49,878 bases of DNA from Candidatus Rokuibacteriota bacterium (GCA_016200085.1 JACQFL010000029.1:1-49878), one strand, 5' to 3'. Shown: positions 16,072-25,317, counted from the stretch's first letter. Notes: generated from the letters alone by a model not told the origin. A program made the numbers and translations.

Positions 16072-17571
16072 CTAGACGGTCACGTGCTCGAGCATCGAGA
16101 CCTGGCCGTCCCGGGCGCGCACGCGCACGGCCGTCTGGAAGTCGCCGGCGCGGGGCCGGTCGCTGCTCGAGGTGAACACGATGCCGGCCGCCGGCGTGCC
16201 GCGCGCGACGAGGGCGCCGTCCGCGATCACGATGCCCGAGGAGCCCGGCGCGAAGCGCACGAGGACTCCGGGCAGCACGTACAGGCGCGCGCCCTCCTCG
16301 ATCGTCAGGGCGCCCTGCAGGACGTACGGCGACTGCGCGGGCACGAGGTAGCTGTCCCGTCCCAGGCGGCCGGACAGGGGCGAGGACAGGACGGGCAGCG
16401 CGATCGACGCGCTGGGGGCGCTCTCGTTGCCCGCCCGATCGACCGCGGTGACGCGGTAGAACCCCAGGCTCGTGGCCGCGTCGTTGAACCGGGGCGTCTC
16501 CGTGGTGGCGGCGGCGACGAAGCCGGTGAGCGCCGAGTCGCTGCGGTACACGCGGTAGCCCGCGAGGTCGGGCTCGGCGCCAAGCTCCCACGCGAGCACG
16601 AAGCCGCGCGCGTCCAGCGAGACGCGGAGCCCCTTCGGGGTCGCGGGCGGCGCGGTGTCGATCGAGAATCGCCCGAGGACGTCCTCGCGCTCGCTCACCC
16701 GTCCCGCCGTGTCGGCGAGGCGCGCCTGCACGTACACGTCGGTGGCGTTGTCGCCGGGCTTGACGGTGTAGCGCCCGACGTAGACCCCCTCCTCGCGTTC
16801 CTCGAGGGCGAGGTTCCGGGCCAGCGGCACCACGTCGAAGGAGCCGATCACCCCGGGCTTGCCCTGCGCGACCACGCTCACCGTGTCGCCCGCCTTCAGC
16901 AGGCGCCCCTCGCCGTCGCTCACGAGGGCGACGAACGCAGGCGGCCGACGCGCCTCGCCGGCCGGAGGGGTGGGGAGTCCCTTGAGGAGGTCGCGCACGA
17001 GGTCGTCGCACGCGCGGATCAGCTCGATCTCGCGCAGCTTCATGGCCGCCTGCACGACCGTGATGAAGGCCGAGACGACGTTGGTGGGCAGGCCGCCCTC
17101 GCGGCTGGTCTCGACCTCCGTCCGCTCGAAGAGCGTGAGGCCGCTGCGGGCGTCGACCAGATGGATCGAGGCGCCCGCGGACACCTGCGCGTAGATCCCG
17201 AGGAAGAGCCGGTCGTAGTGGGTCAGCTCGCCGTACAGGAGCGCGTCGACCCCGAGCAGCCTGGCGATCTCGGCGGGCGGCCGCATCCGCACGGCGGCGG
17301 GGTCGGCGAGCCCCGCCCGGACGAGGCGCTCGTCCACCACCTGGGGCTTGATCACGTCGTACGACGTCGCGCTGAGCGCGCCGTAGATCATCCGTGAGAG
17401 CACGCGCGTCTGCTCCTCTTTCTCCGGCTTCGGAACGAACGGCAGCACGGCGAGCGTTCGAGGCAGCTCCTGCGCGGAGACGTCGAGGAGCCTTCCCCCC
17501 CCGGCGCTCGCGCAGCCGGCCGCGGCCACGGCGAGGGCGAGGACGGCGGCGAGGGCGCGGCGAGGGCTCAT
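16072..17571 (-). CDS. GNA1162/DUF799-like lipoprotein fused to Fn3-like and beta-helix domains (interrupted)
   Basis: 499 residues before a TAG; 618 if the stop were sense. The lipobox VAAAGC gives a lipoprotein. Residues about 35-190 match the GNA1162/DUF799 fold (RTLAVLPFVPKPEKEEQ, RMIYGALSATSYDVIKPQVVD, LLGVDALLYGELTHYD). About 200-300 is a strand-rich domain (YVGRYTVKPGDNATDVYVQA), then a fibronectin type III-like repeat (GFVLAWELGAEPDLAGYRVYR, FYRVTAVDRAGNES), then the start of a right-handed beta helix (GALTIEEGARLYVLPGVLVRF). ATG start overlaps the transglutaminase stop (ATGA). Probably an outer-membrane adhesion or scaffold lipoprotein. Confidence 0.85.
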   Translation of the reverse strand: MSPRRALAAVLALAVAAAGCASAGGGRLLDVSAQELPRTLAVLPFVPKPEKEEQTRVLSRMIYGALSATSYDVIKPQVVDERLVRAGLADPAAVRMRPPAEIARLLGVDALLYGELTHYDRLFLGIYAQVSAGASIHLVDARSGLTLFERTEVETSREGGLPTNVVSAFITVVQAAMKLREIELIRACDDLVRDLLKGLPTPPAGEARRPPAFVALVSDGEGRLLKAGDTVSVVAQGKPGVIGSFDVVPLARNLALEEREEGVYVGRYTVKPGDNATDVYVQARLADTAGRVSEREDVLGRFSIDTAPPATPKGLRVSLDARGFVLAWELGAEPDLAGYRVYRSDSALTGFVAAATTETPRFNDAATSLGFYRVTAVDRAGNESAPSASIALPVLSSPLSGRLGRDSYLVPAQSPYVLQGALTIEEGARLYVLPGVLVRFAPGSSGIVIADGALVARGTPAAGIVFTSSSDRPRAGDFQTAVRVRARDGQVSMLEHVTV

Positions 17572-19424
17572 GGCTTCACCAGCCCCGAGACCCTGAAGTT
17601 GAAGCGGTAGGTGAGGATGTTGTTCCAGTCGGCGGCGGCGCCCCGCGGGCGCGAGCGCGTGTCATCCGGCGCCCCGGAGGCCGCGCCCAGCGAGAAGTAC
17701 CAGTTGAAGATCCCGTCGCCGGTGGCGCGCAGGACCATCCAGTAGCGCCCGGGCGCGAGCAGGCGTCCGCCGTCAGCGGCGTCGACGTCGAACGTCACCC
17801 ACCGGTAGCCGCCCCGATCGAGCAGCTGGCCCACGCGCAGGCGGCGGCTCTCCGTCAGCCGCCGGCCCGGCTTGCCGCCTTGGTCCTCGAAGAGGTCCAG
17901 CCAGATCTCCCCGGCCTGGCCTCCGAACTTCTGGAGCGCGAGCGAGAGCTGGGTGAGCACGAGCGGCTCGTCGACCGCGAAGCGCTGCCCCAGCTCCTCG
18001 GGGCCGGTGGCGTAGTCCGCGGTCTCCACGATGAAGCTCCGGCGCGCCTGCTGGGCTCCCCCGCTCGTCTCCGGCGCGCTCAGGATGCGGAGCGCCGCCG
18101 GGAAATCGAGGTTGCCGAGCTCGACGAAGCGCGTCAGGTCCTGCTTGCGCGTCACCGTCACGGGCGGCGGGGTCACCGTCACGGGCGGCGGGGTCACCGT
18201 CACGGGCGGCGGGGTCACCGTCACGGGCGGCGGGGTCACCGTCACGGGCGGCGGGGACGGCGGGGTGATCGACGGTGGCGGTGGCACGCCGGGCGTCGGC
18301 GCCGGCGGCGCGGGGATCGGGGGCAGGGTCGCGGGCGGCGGCGGAGTGACCGTCGGGGGCGGTGCCGGCGGCGGCGCCATCACGACGACGGTCGGCTCGC
18401 GGACCTCGCTCGAGACCACGAAGTTCCGCGGCGTCCGGGTCTGCCGCGTGGTCGCGATCCGGAAGGTCTCCTGCTCGCCGTCGCCGTTGACCGACTCCCG
18501 GATGGCCGGCAGGGTCGGCGAGGCCGTGGTGGTCGTGGCCACGTCGCGGATGTCCAGGCCGACGCCCTCGCGCACGTGATAGACGCTCACGAAGAGGTGG
18601 GTGCTCTGCGGATCGTAGGGGATCCATCCGAGGTCGGGATAGTAGACCTCGATCCAGGCGTGACGGCCCTGCCCCATCTTGAACGTGACCGTGCCGTCCG
18701 CGTTGGGGACGCGCCACGCCTTCGCCAGGCTGATGCCGACGGCCACGCGCGCCGGGATGCCCGCCGCGCGCAGCAGCGCCACCGAGGCGTGCGCGTAACC
18801 CTGGCAGTTGACCACTCCGCCTTCGAGAGCGGAGATCGCGTCGTGCGCGGGCGGATCGTAGCGGTACGCGAGGCGGTCGATCACGTGGTTGAGGATCGCG
18901 GTCACGGCCTCGCGCTCGGTGCGCGCGCCCGCGGTCAGGCTCCGGGCCAGGTCCTGGATCCTGCGATCGTCCTTCTGCGCGAGCGGGGTGCCCGCGAGGA
19001 AGGCGGCGGCCTCGGGCGGCCAGGCCGCGGGGGGGAACGGCGCGCGGCTCTCGACCGGCGAGAGCGAGGCCTGGATCTCCACGGCGATCCGGCGCACGAC
19101 CTCCACCCGGCCGCGCGGCTGGTCCCACCGCTCGGTCACGGTGCGGTTGCCGTAGCGGTCGCCGGCGGCCGACCGCTGGGACGGCCGCGTCGAGTAGGAC
19201 ACGTCGTCCTGCACCACGGTCTGCCGCCACGTCGGCGCGGTGAAGCTCGGCACGGCGTAGGACTTGAGGCTGAGCCAGGCGGTGCCCGGCGCCGGATCGT
19301 AGCTCTCCACGACCTCGAGCGCGACGCGTGCCGACATCGTGCCGTTCAGAAAGAGCGTGTCCGCCACGGCGGGCGATGCCCAGGCGACGAGCGCGCCCGC
19401 CACGACCAGCACGCGCGCGTTCAG
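17568..19424 (-). CDS. Exported transglutaminase-like cysteine protease/transferase with Pro-rich linker
   Basis: 618 residues if started at CTG 19424, which overlaps the previous stop (CTGA). That start gives an ideal signal peptide (NARVLVVAGALVAWASPAVA); the first canonical start, GTG at 19412, would remove its charged end. The transglutaminase core is intact: Cys207 in GGVVNCQGYAHASVALLR, His255 in GRHAWIEVYY, Asp271 in GWIPYDPQ. A Pro-rich linker with five PPPVTVT-type repeats follows, then a C-terminal beta-sandwich ending ADWNNILTYRFNFRVSG. Bacterial relatives include proteases and crosslinkers of envelope proteins; which applies here is unknown. Confidence 0.86.
   Translation of the reverse strand: MNARVLVVAGALVAWASPAVADTLFLNGTMSARVALEVVESYDPAPGTAWLSLKSYAVPSFTAPTWRQTVVQDDVSYSTRPSQRSAAGDRYGNRTVTERWDQPRGRVEVVRRIAVEIQASLSPVESRAPFPPAAWPPEAAAFLAGTPLAQKDDRRIQDLARSLTAGARTEREAVTAILNHVIDRLAYRYDPPAHDAISALEGGVVNCQGYAHASVALLRAAGIPARVAVGISLAKAWRVPNADGTVTFKMGQGRHAWIEVYYPDLGWIPYDPQSTHLFVSVYHVREGVGLDIRDVATTTTASPTLPAIRESVNGDGEQETFRIATTRQTRTPRNFVVSSEVREPTVVVMAPPPAPPPTVTPPPPATLPPIPAPPAPTPGVPPPPSITPPSPPPVTVTPPPVTVTPPPVTVTPPPVTVTPPPVTVTRKQDLTRFVELGNLDFPAALRILSAPETSGGAQQARRSFIVETADYATGPEELGQRFAVDEPLVLTQLSLALQKFGGQAGEIWLDLFEDQGGKPGRRLTESRRLRVGQLLDRGGYRWVTFDVDAADGGRLLAPGRYWMVLRATGDGIFNWYFSLGAASGAPDDTRSRPRGAAADWNNILTYRFNFRVSGLVKP
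18151..18255 (+). repeat. Five perfect 21-bp tandem repeats coding a Pro-Val-Thr linker
   Basis: Five head-to-tail copies of a 21-base unit begin at 18151, 18172, 18193, 18214 and 18235. Seven codons per unit encode PPPVTVT on the minus strand in the transglutaminase gene. Perfect identity between copies points to recent expansion or active slippage. Confidence 0.95.
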
Positions 19425-20524
19425 AGGCCCTCCGCCAGCTTGCGCAGGGCGAGCAGCGCATCGGGACCGGCCACCGGCGCCTCGAGCCGGAAGGCGCCGC
19501 TGGGGCGCTCGGCCTCCATGAGGCCGCGCGTGGTGACGACCACGATCGCGTTGTACGCGAAGTGGTCGCTGCGGACGTCCGGGAAGGCGCTGGCCTGGCC
19601 GAGGTACCGGGTCTTCAGGCCGGCGTCGTTGAGGGCGACGGCGACCACCTGCTCGAGCGTCGTCGCGAGCGCGGCGCGCGTGACCGGCTCGTCGGGATGA
19701 AACCCGAGATCGGGGTAGGTCTCCATGAGGCTCAGGCGGAGCACGAGCTCGATGGCGTTGCGCGCCCAGTGCCCGGTCACGTCGCTCGGGGTCGCCACCA
19801 CCGCGCCGGCCGGCGCGGCTCCCGGCGGGCGGAACGAGGCGTCGAAGATCTCCGGCCGGCGGCGCCGGAGACGGTCCTCGATGCCGAGCTCGGTGGCGAG
19901 CAGCGCGGCCAGCTCGCCGCGGCGGATGGGATCGGCCAGCGCGATGCGCCGGGCGACCATCGTGCCCGGGGCCGCCTGGCGGATCTTCACGGAGCGCTCC
20001 CATTCGCGCCGGGCCTCGGCGAGGACAGGGTCGAGCTCGAGGGCCCGCGCGAAGCTGGCCTCGGCGCCGCCGAAGTCGAAGGCCTTGAGCGCGACCTGCC
20101 CGCGCACGAGGTGCGCGCGCGCGTTCCGTGGCGCCAGCGCCAGCGCGGCGTCGGCTTCACGGCGCGCCCCGTCGAGATCGCCCTTGGCGGCGAGGACGCG
20201 GGCCAGACCGAGCGCGGCGGGCACGTAGGTGGCGTCGCGCCCCCGCGCCGTCCTGAGCGCGGATTCCGCGGCGCCGAGGTCGTTGCGCCCGAGCGCCACC
20301 AGGCCGAGGCCTTCCCACGCCGGCGCGTATCCGGGATCCAGGGCGCGGGCGCGCTCGAACTCGTCGCTCGCGCGGGCCAGCTCGCCCGACTCCACGAACT
20401 TCATGCCGAGCGCGTGGTGGTGGGCCGGGGTGTCGCCCACGCCTTCCGGAGCGAGCGCCGGCGCGCAGCCCGCGAGCAGGAGGGCGCCGAGCCCGAGGGC
20501 GGTGAGCGAGCCGCGCGCCGTCAT
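19421..20524 (-). CDS. TPR lipoprotein with S-layer-homology-like domain
   Basis: 367 residues. Lipobox LLLAGC, then about four TPR units (HHALGMKFVESGELARASDEFERA, AWEGLGLVALGRNDLGAAESAL, AALGLARVLAAKGDLDGARREA, HLVRGQVALKAFDFGGAEASF). The C-terminal third looks like SLH repeats: IRRGELAALLATELG, DVTGHWARNAIELVLRLSLME, DEPVTRAALATTLEQVV, FPDVRSDHFAYNAI, GLMEAE. SLH domains bind cell-wall polymers or S-layers, here combined with a lipid anchor. ATG overlaps the preceding stop by one base; the stop overlaps the CTG of the transglutaminase. Confidence 0.83.
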   Translation of the reverse strand: MTARGSLTALGLGALLLAGCAPALAPEGVGDTPAHHHALGMKFVESGELARASDEFERARALDPGYAPAWEGLGLVALGRNDLGAAESALRTARGRDATYVPAALGLARVLAAKGDLDGARREADAALALAPRNARAHLVRGQVALKAFDFGGAEASFARALELDPVLAEARREWERSVKIRQAAPGTMVARRIALADPIRRGELAALLATELGIEDRLRRRRPEIFDASFRPPGAAPAGAVVATPSDVTGHWARNAIELVLRLSLMETYPDLGFHPDEPVTRAALATTLEQVVAVALNDAGLKTRYLGQASAFPDVRSDHFAYNAIVVVTTRGLMEAERPSGAFRLEAPVAGPDALLALRKLAEGL

Positions 20525-21393
20525 CAGTCGACGACCAGCATCACGCGCGCCTTTTCCAGGAAGGACAGGTGCGCGCCGCTGCCGATGAGGAGCTGGGCGT
20601 CGGGGTTCGAGATGACGACGTCCGTCTTGTTGGCGCCGCTGGCCGCGACGGCCTTGACCGTCAGCGGCCGGTTGGCCACGCGGTCGTGGGCCTGGGCCGC
20701 CGCCAGGTCCTTGGAGTACCCGGCCATCCCCTGCTGGATGACCCAGTTGCGATCGACGACGGCGAAGCCGTAGACCTCCTGTCCCCCCTCGCTGGTGATC
20801 TTCGGCGCCATCGCGGGATGCACGCCGAGCCCCCGCGCGTCGATCACGACCCCCGTGTAGATCGGCGGCGCGGGCGCGGCGGGCGCCGGCGGCGGGGGCG
20901 ACACGACCGGGGGCCGCGGCGTGGGCGGCGCGGCGGGCGCCGGACGGGGAATCACCACGTCCGCGAACTCCCCAGTGGCCGGGACCGCGACCGTCACCTC
21001 GACCGCGCCGCCGCCGATGTCCTTGACGTTGACGACCTGCGCGCCCCGGATCAGCCCGGTGACCCGGGCCTCCGTGATCGACGCCTGCACCATCACATCG
21101 CGGACGGTCGTACGGGAGTCGATGGTCATCCCGCGGGCGACGGCCAGCAGCTCTTGCCGCGCGAGGATCGTGCCCGCCGTGATGGCGAGCGCGCGGCCCT
21201 GGGCGGGGCTGGTCGCCTGCGGCGGCGCGACACCGATGGCCGTGGCGGTGATCATCAGGCTGGTCCAGTTCACGCCGGCCTCGACCTTGTCGACCGGGCC
21301 GGGCGAGGTCCATTGCTGGGCCGCGCCGCCCAGCGGCACGACCAGCACCAGCAGCAACGCAAGCGCGGCACCCACCAGCGACGTCTGCCTCAT
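20524..21393 (-). CDS. LPP20-like exported protein, paralogue of the caspase N-terminal half
   Basis: 289 residues with a signal peptide ending PLGGAA. The LPP20-type region (ALAITAGTILARQELLAVA, EARVTGLIRGAQVVNVKDI, AVEVTVAVPATG) is followed by a Pro-rich linker and a second domain beginning YTGVVIDARGLGVHPAMAPK and ending LTVKAVAASGANKTDVVISN. The same order and motifs occur in residues 25-300 of the caspase encoded at 25314-27017, so this is a stand-alone version without the protease. LPP20-family proteins are envelope lipoproteins of unclear role. ATG with GGGGAGAG upstream. Confidence 0.8.
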   Translation of the reverse strand: MRQTSLVGAALALLLVLVVPLGGAAQQWTSPGPVDKVEAGVNWTSLMITATAIGVAPPQATSPAQGRALAITAGTILARQELLAVARGMTIDSRTTVRDVMVQASITEARVTGLIRGAQVVNVKDIGGGAVEVTVAVPATGEFADVVIPRPAPAAPPTPRPPVVSPPPPAPAAPAPPIYTGVVIDARGLGVHPAMAPKITSEGGQEVYGFAVVDRNWVIQQGMAGYSKDLAAAQAHDRVANRPLTVKAVAASGANKTDVVISNPDAQLLIGSGAHLSFLEKARVMLVVD

Positions 21394-21462
21394 GGCTCTC
21401 CCCTTCGCTCCCGCAGTGGCTGCCCGAATTGACGGGCGTCGCCGCCCGACCTTACGGCTCGG

Positions 21463-22482
21463 TCAGCGCCCGACCGGCACGACGATGACTTCCTGCGTCA
21501 ACTTCCCGACGTCCACGCGGACCCGCTCGCGGTCGAATCCCACCGAGAGATCCCGCGTCTGGACCCGGTCCAGCGAGCGGAACACCGGACCGCCGGGGCC
21601 GAAGTCGCTCGAGTGCAGCTTGATCGGATCCTCGGTGACGATGGCCTTGACCTGCTCGAAGCCCGGCGGGGCCTGGACCCTGAGCGTGAACGTGGCGGCC
21701 GCGCCCGGGATCATCACGTCCTCGCCACCCCGCACGAAGTGGCTCGGGCTGAACCGGTTGGGATAGATGACGGTGACGTCGCCGCTCGTGCCGATGTCCA
21801 CGAGGGTGACGTAGGCGTCGCGGTTGACGCGCAGGCCGAAGGTGATGGTGTCGCCGATGCGATAGGCCGGCTTGTCCGTCCAGATCCGCACCTTGAGCGG
21901 CTCGGGGCCGCTGGGGGCCTGCTCGCGTGCGGGCGCCGCCGCCACGCTCGAGCAGTCGTCCCCGCCCACGCGGCGGGCGACGAGGGCGCGGAGCGCGTCG
22001 TCGAGGGGAATCGTCAGGGTCTCGGCCCACAGCACGCGCGCGGTCTCGGTGTCCAGCATTCTCACGGAGACGCTCAGCTCGCGCGCCAGGGGCGTGACCT
22101 GACCCGTCACCAGCAGGTCCGCGGGGCTCAGGCGCCCGAGCTTCCTGGCGAGCGAGGGGTCGAAGCGATCGTCCACCCAGAGCCGGTTCTCGCGGATCAC
22201 CTGACAGAGCGCGCCCCGGCTGATCACCTCGAAGCCCCCCGACGGCGCCTTGCCCGCGAGGAGCACATCGATCTGATCGGCGAGGTAGGCGCCGAACTCG
22301 CTCACGTGGCCGGCGCTCATCGGAAACGCGGTGACGCCGACCTTTTTGCCCTTCACCTCGGCGATGCCGTCCAGGCGCGACGAGACCCGAGCGAGGGCCG
22401 CGCTCATGGTCTGCGCGCCGGCCACGGCCGGCGTGAGGATGGCCAGCAGCAGCAGCGCGAGCGGCGCCACGCGTCGCCTCAT
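21463..22482 (-). CDS. FlgO/CsgG-like protein with DUF4384 domain
   Basis: 339 residues with a signal peptide ending PAVAGA. The N-terminal half resembles FlgO/CsgG folds (KKVGVTAFPMSAGHVSEFGAYL, FEVISRGALCQVIRENRLWVDD, LVTGQVTPLARELSVSVRML). The C-terminal half is a DUF4384 beta domain (WTDKPAYRIGDTITFGLRVN, DAYVTLVDIGTSGDVTVIYPN). DUF4384 often accompanies envelope caspases and kinases in other bacteria, which fits the context. Start ATG at 22482; upstream codons precede the signal peptide and are rejected. The 69 bases between it and the LPP20 gene show no obvious element. Confidence 0.8.
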   Translation of the reverse strand: MRRRVAPLALLLLAILTPAVAGAQTMSAALARVSSRLDGIAEVKGKKVGVTAFPMSAGHVSEFGAYLADQIDVLLAGKAPSGGFEVISRGALCQVIRENRLWVDDRFDPSLARKLGRLSPADLLVTGQVTPLARELSVSVRMLDTETARVLWAETLTIPLDDALRALVARRVGGDDCSSVAAAPAREQAPSGPEPLKVRIWTDKPAYRIGDTITFGLRVNRDAYVTLVDIGTSGDVTVIYPNRFSPSHFVRGGEDVMIPGAAATFTLRVQAPPGFEQVKAIVTEDPIKLHSSDFGPGGPVFRSLDRVQTRDLSVGFDRERVRVDVGKLTQEVIVVPVGR

Positions 22483-22549
22483 GCTCGGGGCCCCTCCGTG
22501 GCGCGCGGCCGGCAGGCGATCCCGGCCGCTCGGATGATGGCCGGCCGGG

Positions 22550-23674
22550 TCATGGCCGGTAGTCGAGGACGATCCGGTTGCGGTCGAACTGCAGGACACG
22601 GTACCGCGGCTCGCGTCCGATGCGGGCCGCGAGGTAGAGCGTCTTCTCGGGATATGTCAGCGAGAGGAGAGAGGCCTCGAGGGCCCAGCCGCCCTCCTGG
22701 ACGTCGGAGACCCAGCGCTGCTGGGCGAAGAAGGCCTTGGCGCGCCGGTACTCGTCGAGCGAGGGCAGGCCGGTCACGCGGACCTCGATGCGGCGGTCCT
22801 TGCGCTTGAAGTAGGGCTCGAGCCCCTGCTGCAGCTTCTCGTTCGCTTCGGTCGCGGCCGCGGCAAGCGCGCGCTCGCCCGCCGCCACCTCGGCGGCGGC
22901 GAAGCCGCGCACCTGGTTGAGCGACACGCTGGTCACGATGCGCCCGGTCTCGGCCTCGATCGCCCGCAGGGTGACCCGGGCGTAGGCGGACACGAGCCCC
23001 TGGTTGTTCTGGCTCCGCTGCGTGGTGGCCTGGCCGACGACGATCAGGTTGGAGAGGAACTTCAGGCCCACCTGCCGCGCGGCGTCCACGTCGCCCTGGG
23101 CGAGCGCCGCGATCTGCTCGCGCGCGAGAACCTTGCGCGCCTGCGCCGGATCGAGCACGCGATAGCCGGCGTCGACGAGCCGCGCCACGACCTCGCCCTC
23201 CACGATGCCCTGCGCCTGCGGCTGGCCGAGGTTCTCCTCGCGCACGGCGACGACGATCGACAGCTCGGAGACGAGCGACTCGAGCCGGTCCTGGACGGCG
23301 CTGTCCTTCACCCACGCCTCCAGCCGCGCGCGATAGCGGCCGTCGCCGACGGGCCCCTCGTCGAGCACGCGGTCGGCCTGGATGACCCCGCGTGTCTCGG
23401 TGCGGATCATCTGGTCGAACACGGCCTGGTTGCGCGTGATGGTCTCGGCATCCACGCGGACCCCGGCGACCTGCTCGAGCGCGCGGCGCCGCGCGTCGAT
23501 GATCGCCTCGTCGCGCGCCTGCGCGATGTCCTGGTTGTGGATGCTGCCGAAGCCTTCCACCTGGCAGACGTGGACGTCGTTCTGTGCCCGGCAGCCGGGC
23601 CCTTGCGCCCCGGGCGGCGCTGCCGGCAGGGCCACGAGCGCCAGCGCGAGCCCGGCCGCGAGCGCGCGCCTCAT
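22550..23674 (-). CDS. FlgT-like exported protein
   Basis: 374 residues with a signal peptide ending APPGAQ. The N-terminal domain (IAQARDEAIIDARRRALEQVAG, RGVIQADRVLDEGPVGDGRYRA) matches the FlgT N-domain/LPP20 pattern. The middle domain (DRLESLVSELSIVVAVREENLG, GEVVARLVDAGYRVLDPAQARKV) matches the FlgT middle or TolB-N-like fold. FlgT stabilises flagellar rings in Vibrio, but no flagellar gene is present here, so another envelope role is likely. ATG overlaps the M48 stop (ATGA). C-terminal DYRP end is intact. Confidence 0.78.
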   Translation of the reverse strand: MRRALAAGLALALVALPAAPPGAQGPGCRAQNDVHVCQVEGFGSIHNQDIAQARDEAIIDARRRALEQVAGVRVDAETITRNQAVFDQMIRTETRGVIQADRVLDEGPVGDGRYRARLEAWVKDSAVQDRLESLVSELSIVVAVREENLGQPQAQGIVEGEVVARLVDAGYRVLDPAQARKVLAREQIAALAQGDVDAARQVGLKFLSNLIVVGQATTQRSQNNQGLVSAYARVTLRAIEAETGRIVTSVSLNQVRGFAAAEVAAGERALAAAATEANEKLQQGLEPYFKRKDRRIEVRVTGLPSLDEYRRAKAFFAQQRWVSDVQEGGWALEASLLSLTYPEKTLYLAARIGREPRYRVLQFDRNRIVLDYRP

Positions 23675-25317
23675 CGGGCGGCTCCCGATCCCACCCAGAT
23701 GGCGCGGACGCGATCCTCGGCCAGGAACACGCCGACCGCCGGAGCGTGGAAGCCCACGAGCCGCGTGCCCTGGACGGTGTCGATCGCGTCCGGGCGGCCG
23801 TACGCCGTCTCCACGCGCGCCCCCGCGTCGCCCACGCGCAGGCCGCGCCGCGTGGCGACCGTCGCGCCCGGCAGCGAGCCCACGGCTTCGATGACGCCGC
23901 CGCGCGCGGCGACGGCCACGCCGCGCCGGGACAGGATCCAGAGGCTGAGCTCCTGCGCCTGCTCGCCGCCGAGCGGGACGCGGATCTCCCGCGTCCCGGG
24001 CTCGCGCTGCCATTCCGCCGCGGCGATCGCGGCGCCGGGCGCCAGCGCGCCGAGCGCCTCGGGCGCAGGCCCCGCCGGCGGCGCCATCGCCCGCGCCGCC
24101 CATCGCCGCGCCTCGTCGACCCGGCCCTGGCGCTCGTAGAGCCGCGCCAGGTTCAGGCTCGCGGCGCGCGCCGCGGGGTCGAGGGCGGCCGCGGTGACGA
24201 AGTCGGCCTCCGCGGCGCCGACGTCGCCGGCGAGCGCGCGGGCGGCGCCGCGGGTGACGTAGGCCGCCGCCAGCTTCGGATCGCTCTGCACGGCTCTCGC
24301 CGCGTACGCCAGCGCCAGGTCGCGCTCGCCCAGATCGAGGTACGCGGCCGCGAGGTCGTTGAGGGCGGGCGCGTACGCGCCGTCGGCGTCGACGGCGAAC
24401 GTGTAGTACCGCACGGCGCGATCGAGCATCGAGCGCAGCGCGGGCGGGCTCCCCTTCACCCCGGTCGCGCGGGTGGCGGGATCGACGAGCACGGCGTGGC
24501 GGAACTCCGCCGGCGCGGCGTGGCGCAGCGCCTCGCGGTGATAGGCCACGCCGACCGCGAGCATCACCTCGCGGCTCGGGAAGAGGGCGAGGAAGTGCTC
24601 GAGCACGCGCGCGGCGTCGAGGTAGCGCCCGGTGGTCAGCAGGAACAGGCCGAGGTTGAAGACCTCCAGGCGGTCGCTGATCTCGGTGATCTGGGTCCGG
24701 ATGGCGGCCGCGCGCTCGCGCGGCTCGGGGTGGAAGGTGTCGGGGCCGACGTGCTCGGTCAGCCGCGCGACCATGTCGACGCCGGCGGCGGGCCGGTAGC
24801 CCGCGAGCACCGCGTAGAGCGTGCCCAGGCGGTCGGCGTCCAGCTCGACGGCACGGTAGGCCCGGACCACCTGCTCGCCGGGAACGCCCATCGTGCCCGC
24901 CCCCGCGCCGAGCACGCCCATCGAATCGAGCAGCGCGTGGTGATCCCGCACGAGGTGCGCGAGCTCGTGACCGAGCAGCCAGGCGAGCGCGTGGTCGTCG
25001 CCGGCGGCCAGGTCCGCCGTTCCGCGCGAGATGACCACCAGGCCCCCGCGGAAGGACTCGGCGATGATCTTCGCCGTGTCGAGCACGCTGACCTCGGGCA
25101 GCAGCCCGGGCCGCCGGCCCGCCGCGCGCACCAGGCGGTCGAAGATCGCGCGCACGCGCACGCTGACCGCGGCCTGGGGCGGCACGATGCCGTACTGCTG
25201 CCCCTGCGCGGTGACCGCGCGGCGGCCTTCCACCAGCGGGGGATCGGCCGCGCGCGCGGGCGCCGGGGCCGCCACGGCGGCGAGGGCGAGCGCGCAGGCG
25301 AGCCCGGCGCGGGTCAT
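23671..25317 (-). CDS. M48-family zinc metalloprotease with TPR repeats
   Basis: 548 residues with a signal peptide ending APARA. The zinc site is LLGHELAHLVRDHH, with the third ligand in YRAVELDADRLGTLY; both are complete, so an active gluzincin is expected. A TPR array follows (LGLFLLTTGRYLDAARVLEHF, ALNDLAAAYLDLGERDLALAY, SLNLARLYERQGRVDEARRW), as in BepA-type envelope quality-control proteases. The C-terminal 120 residues form a separate strand-rich domain with GDAGARVETAYGRPDAIDTV. Starts and stops overlap both neighbours by four bases. Substrates unknown; BepA-like monitoring of envelope assembly is the closest analogy. Confidence 0.86.
   Translation of the reverse strand: MTRAGLACALALAAVAAPAPARAADPPLVEGRRAVTAQGQQYGIVPPQAAVSVRVRAIFDRLVRAAGRRPGLLPEVSVLDTAKIIAESFRGGLVVISRGTADLAAGDDHALAWLLGHELAHLVRDHHALLDSMGVLGAGAGTMGVPGEQVVRAYRAVELDADRLGTLYAVLAGYRPAAGVDMVARLTEHVGPDTFHPEPRERAAAIRTQITEISDRLEVFNLGLFLLTTGRYLDAARVLEHFLALFPSREVMLAVGVAYHREALRHAAPAEFRHAVLVDPATRATGVKGSPPALRSMLDRAVRYYTFAVDADGAYAPALNDLAAAYLDLGERDLALAYAARAVQSDPKLAAAYVTRGAARALAGDVGAAEADFVTAAALDPAARAASLNLARLYERQGRVDEARRWAARAMAPPAGPAPEALGALAPGAAIAAAEWQREPGTREIRVPLGGEQAQELSLWILSRRGVAVAARGGVIEAVGSLPGATVATRRGLRVGDAGARVETAYGRPDAIDTVQGTRLVGFHAPAVGVFLAEDRVRAIWVGSGAAR

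Noticed and set aside
15715..16074. Recoding of TAG as an amino acid in this organism
   Set aside because: Several intact genes end in TAG at the expected domain end, so TAG works as a stop.
18151..18255. Possible CRISPR-like array
   Set aside because: The 21-bp units are contiguous with no spacers and lie in frame in a coding gene.
17394..19700. 768-codon plus-strand open frame across the transglutaminase region, containing a His/Gly repeat
   Set aside because: The repeat is only the antisense reading of the PPPVTVT repeat; the minus strand has a signal peptide and catalytic triad.
22550..23674. A flagellar role for the FlgT-like protein
   Set aside because: No other flagellar gene is present in the window, and the operon consists of envelope proteases and lipoproteins.
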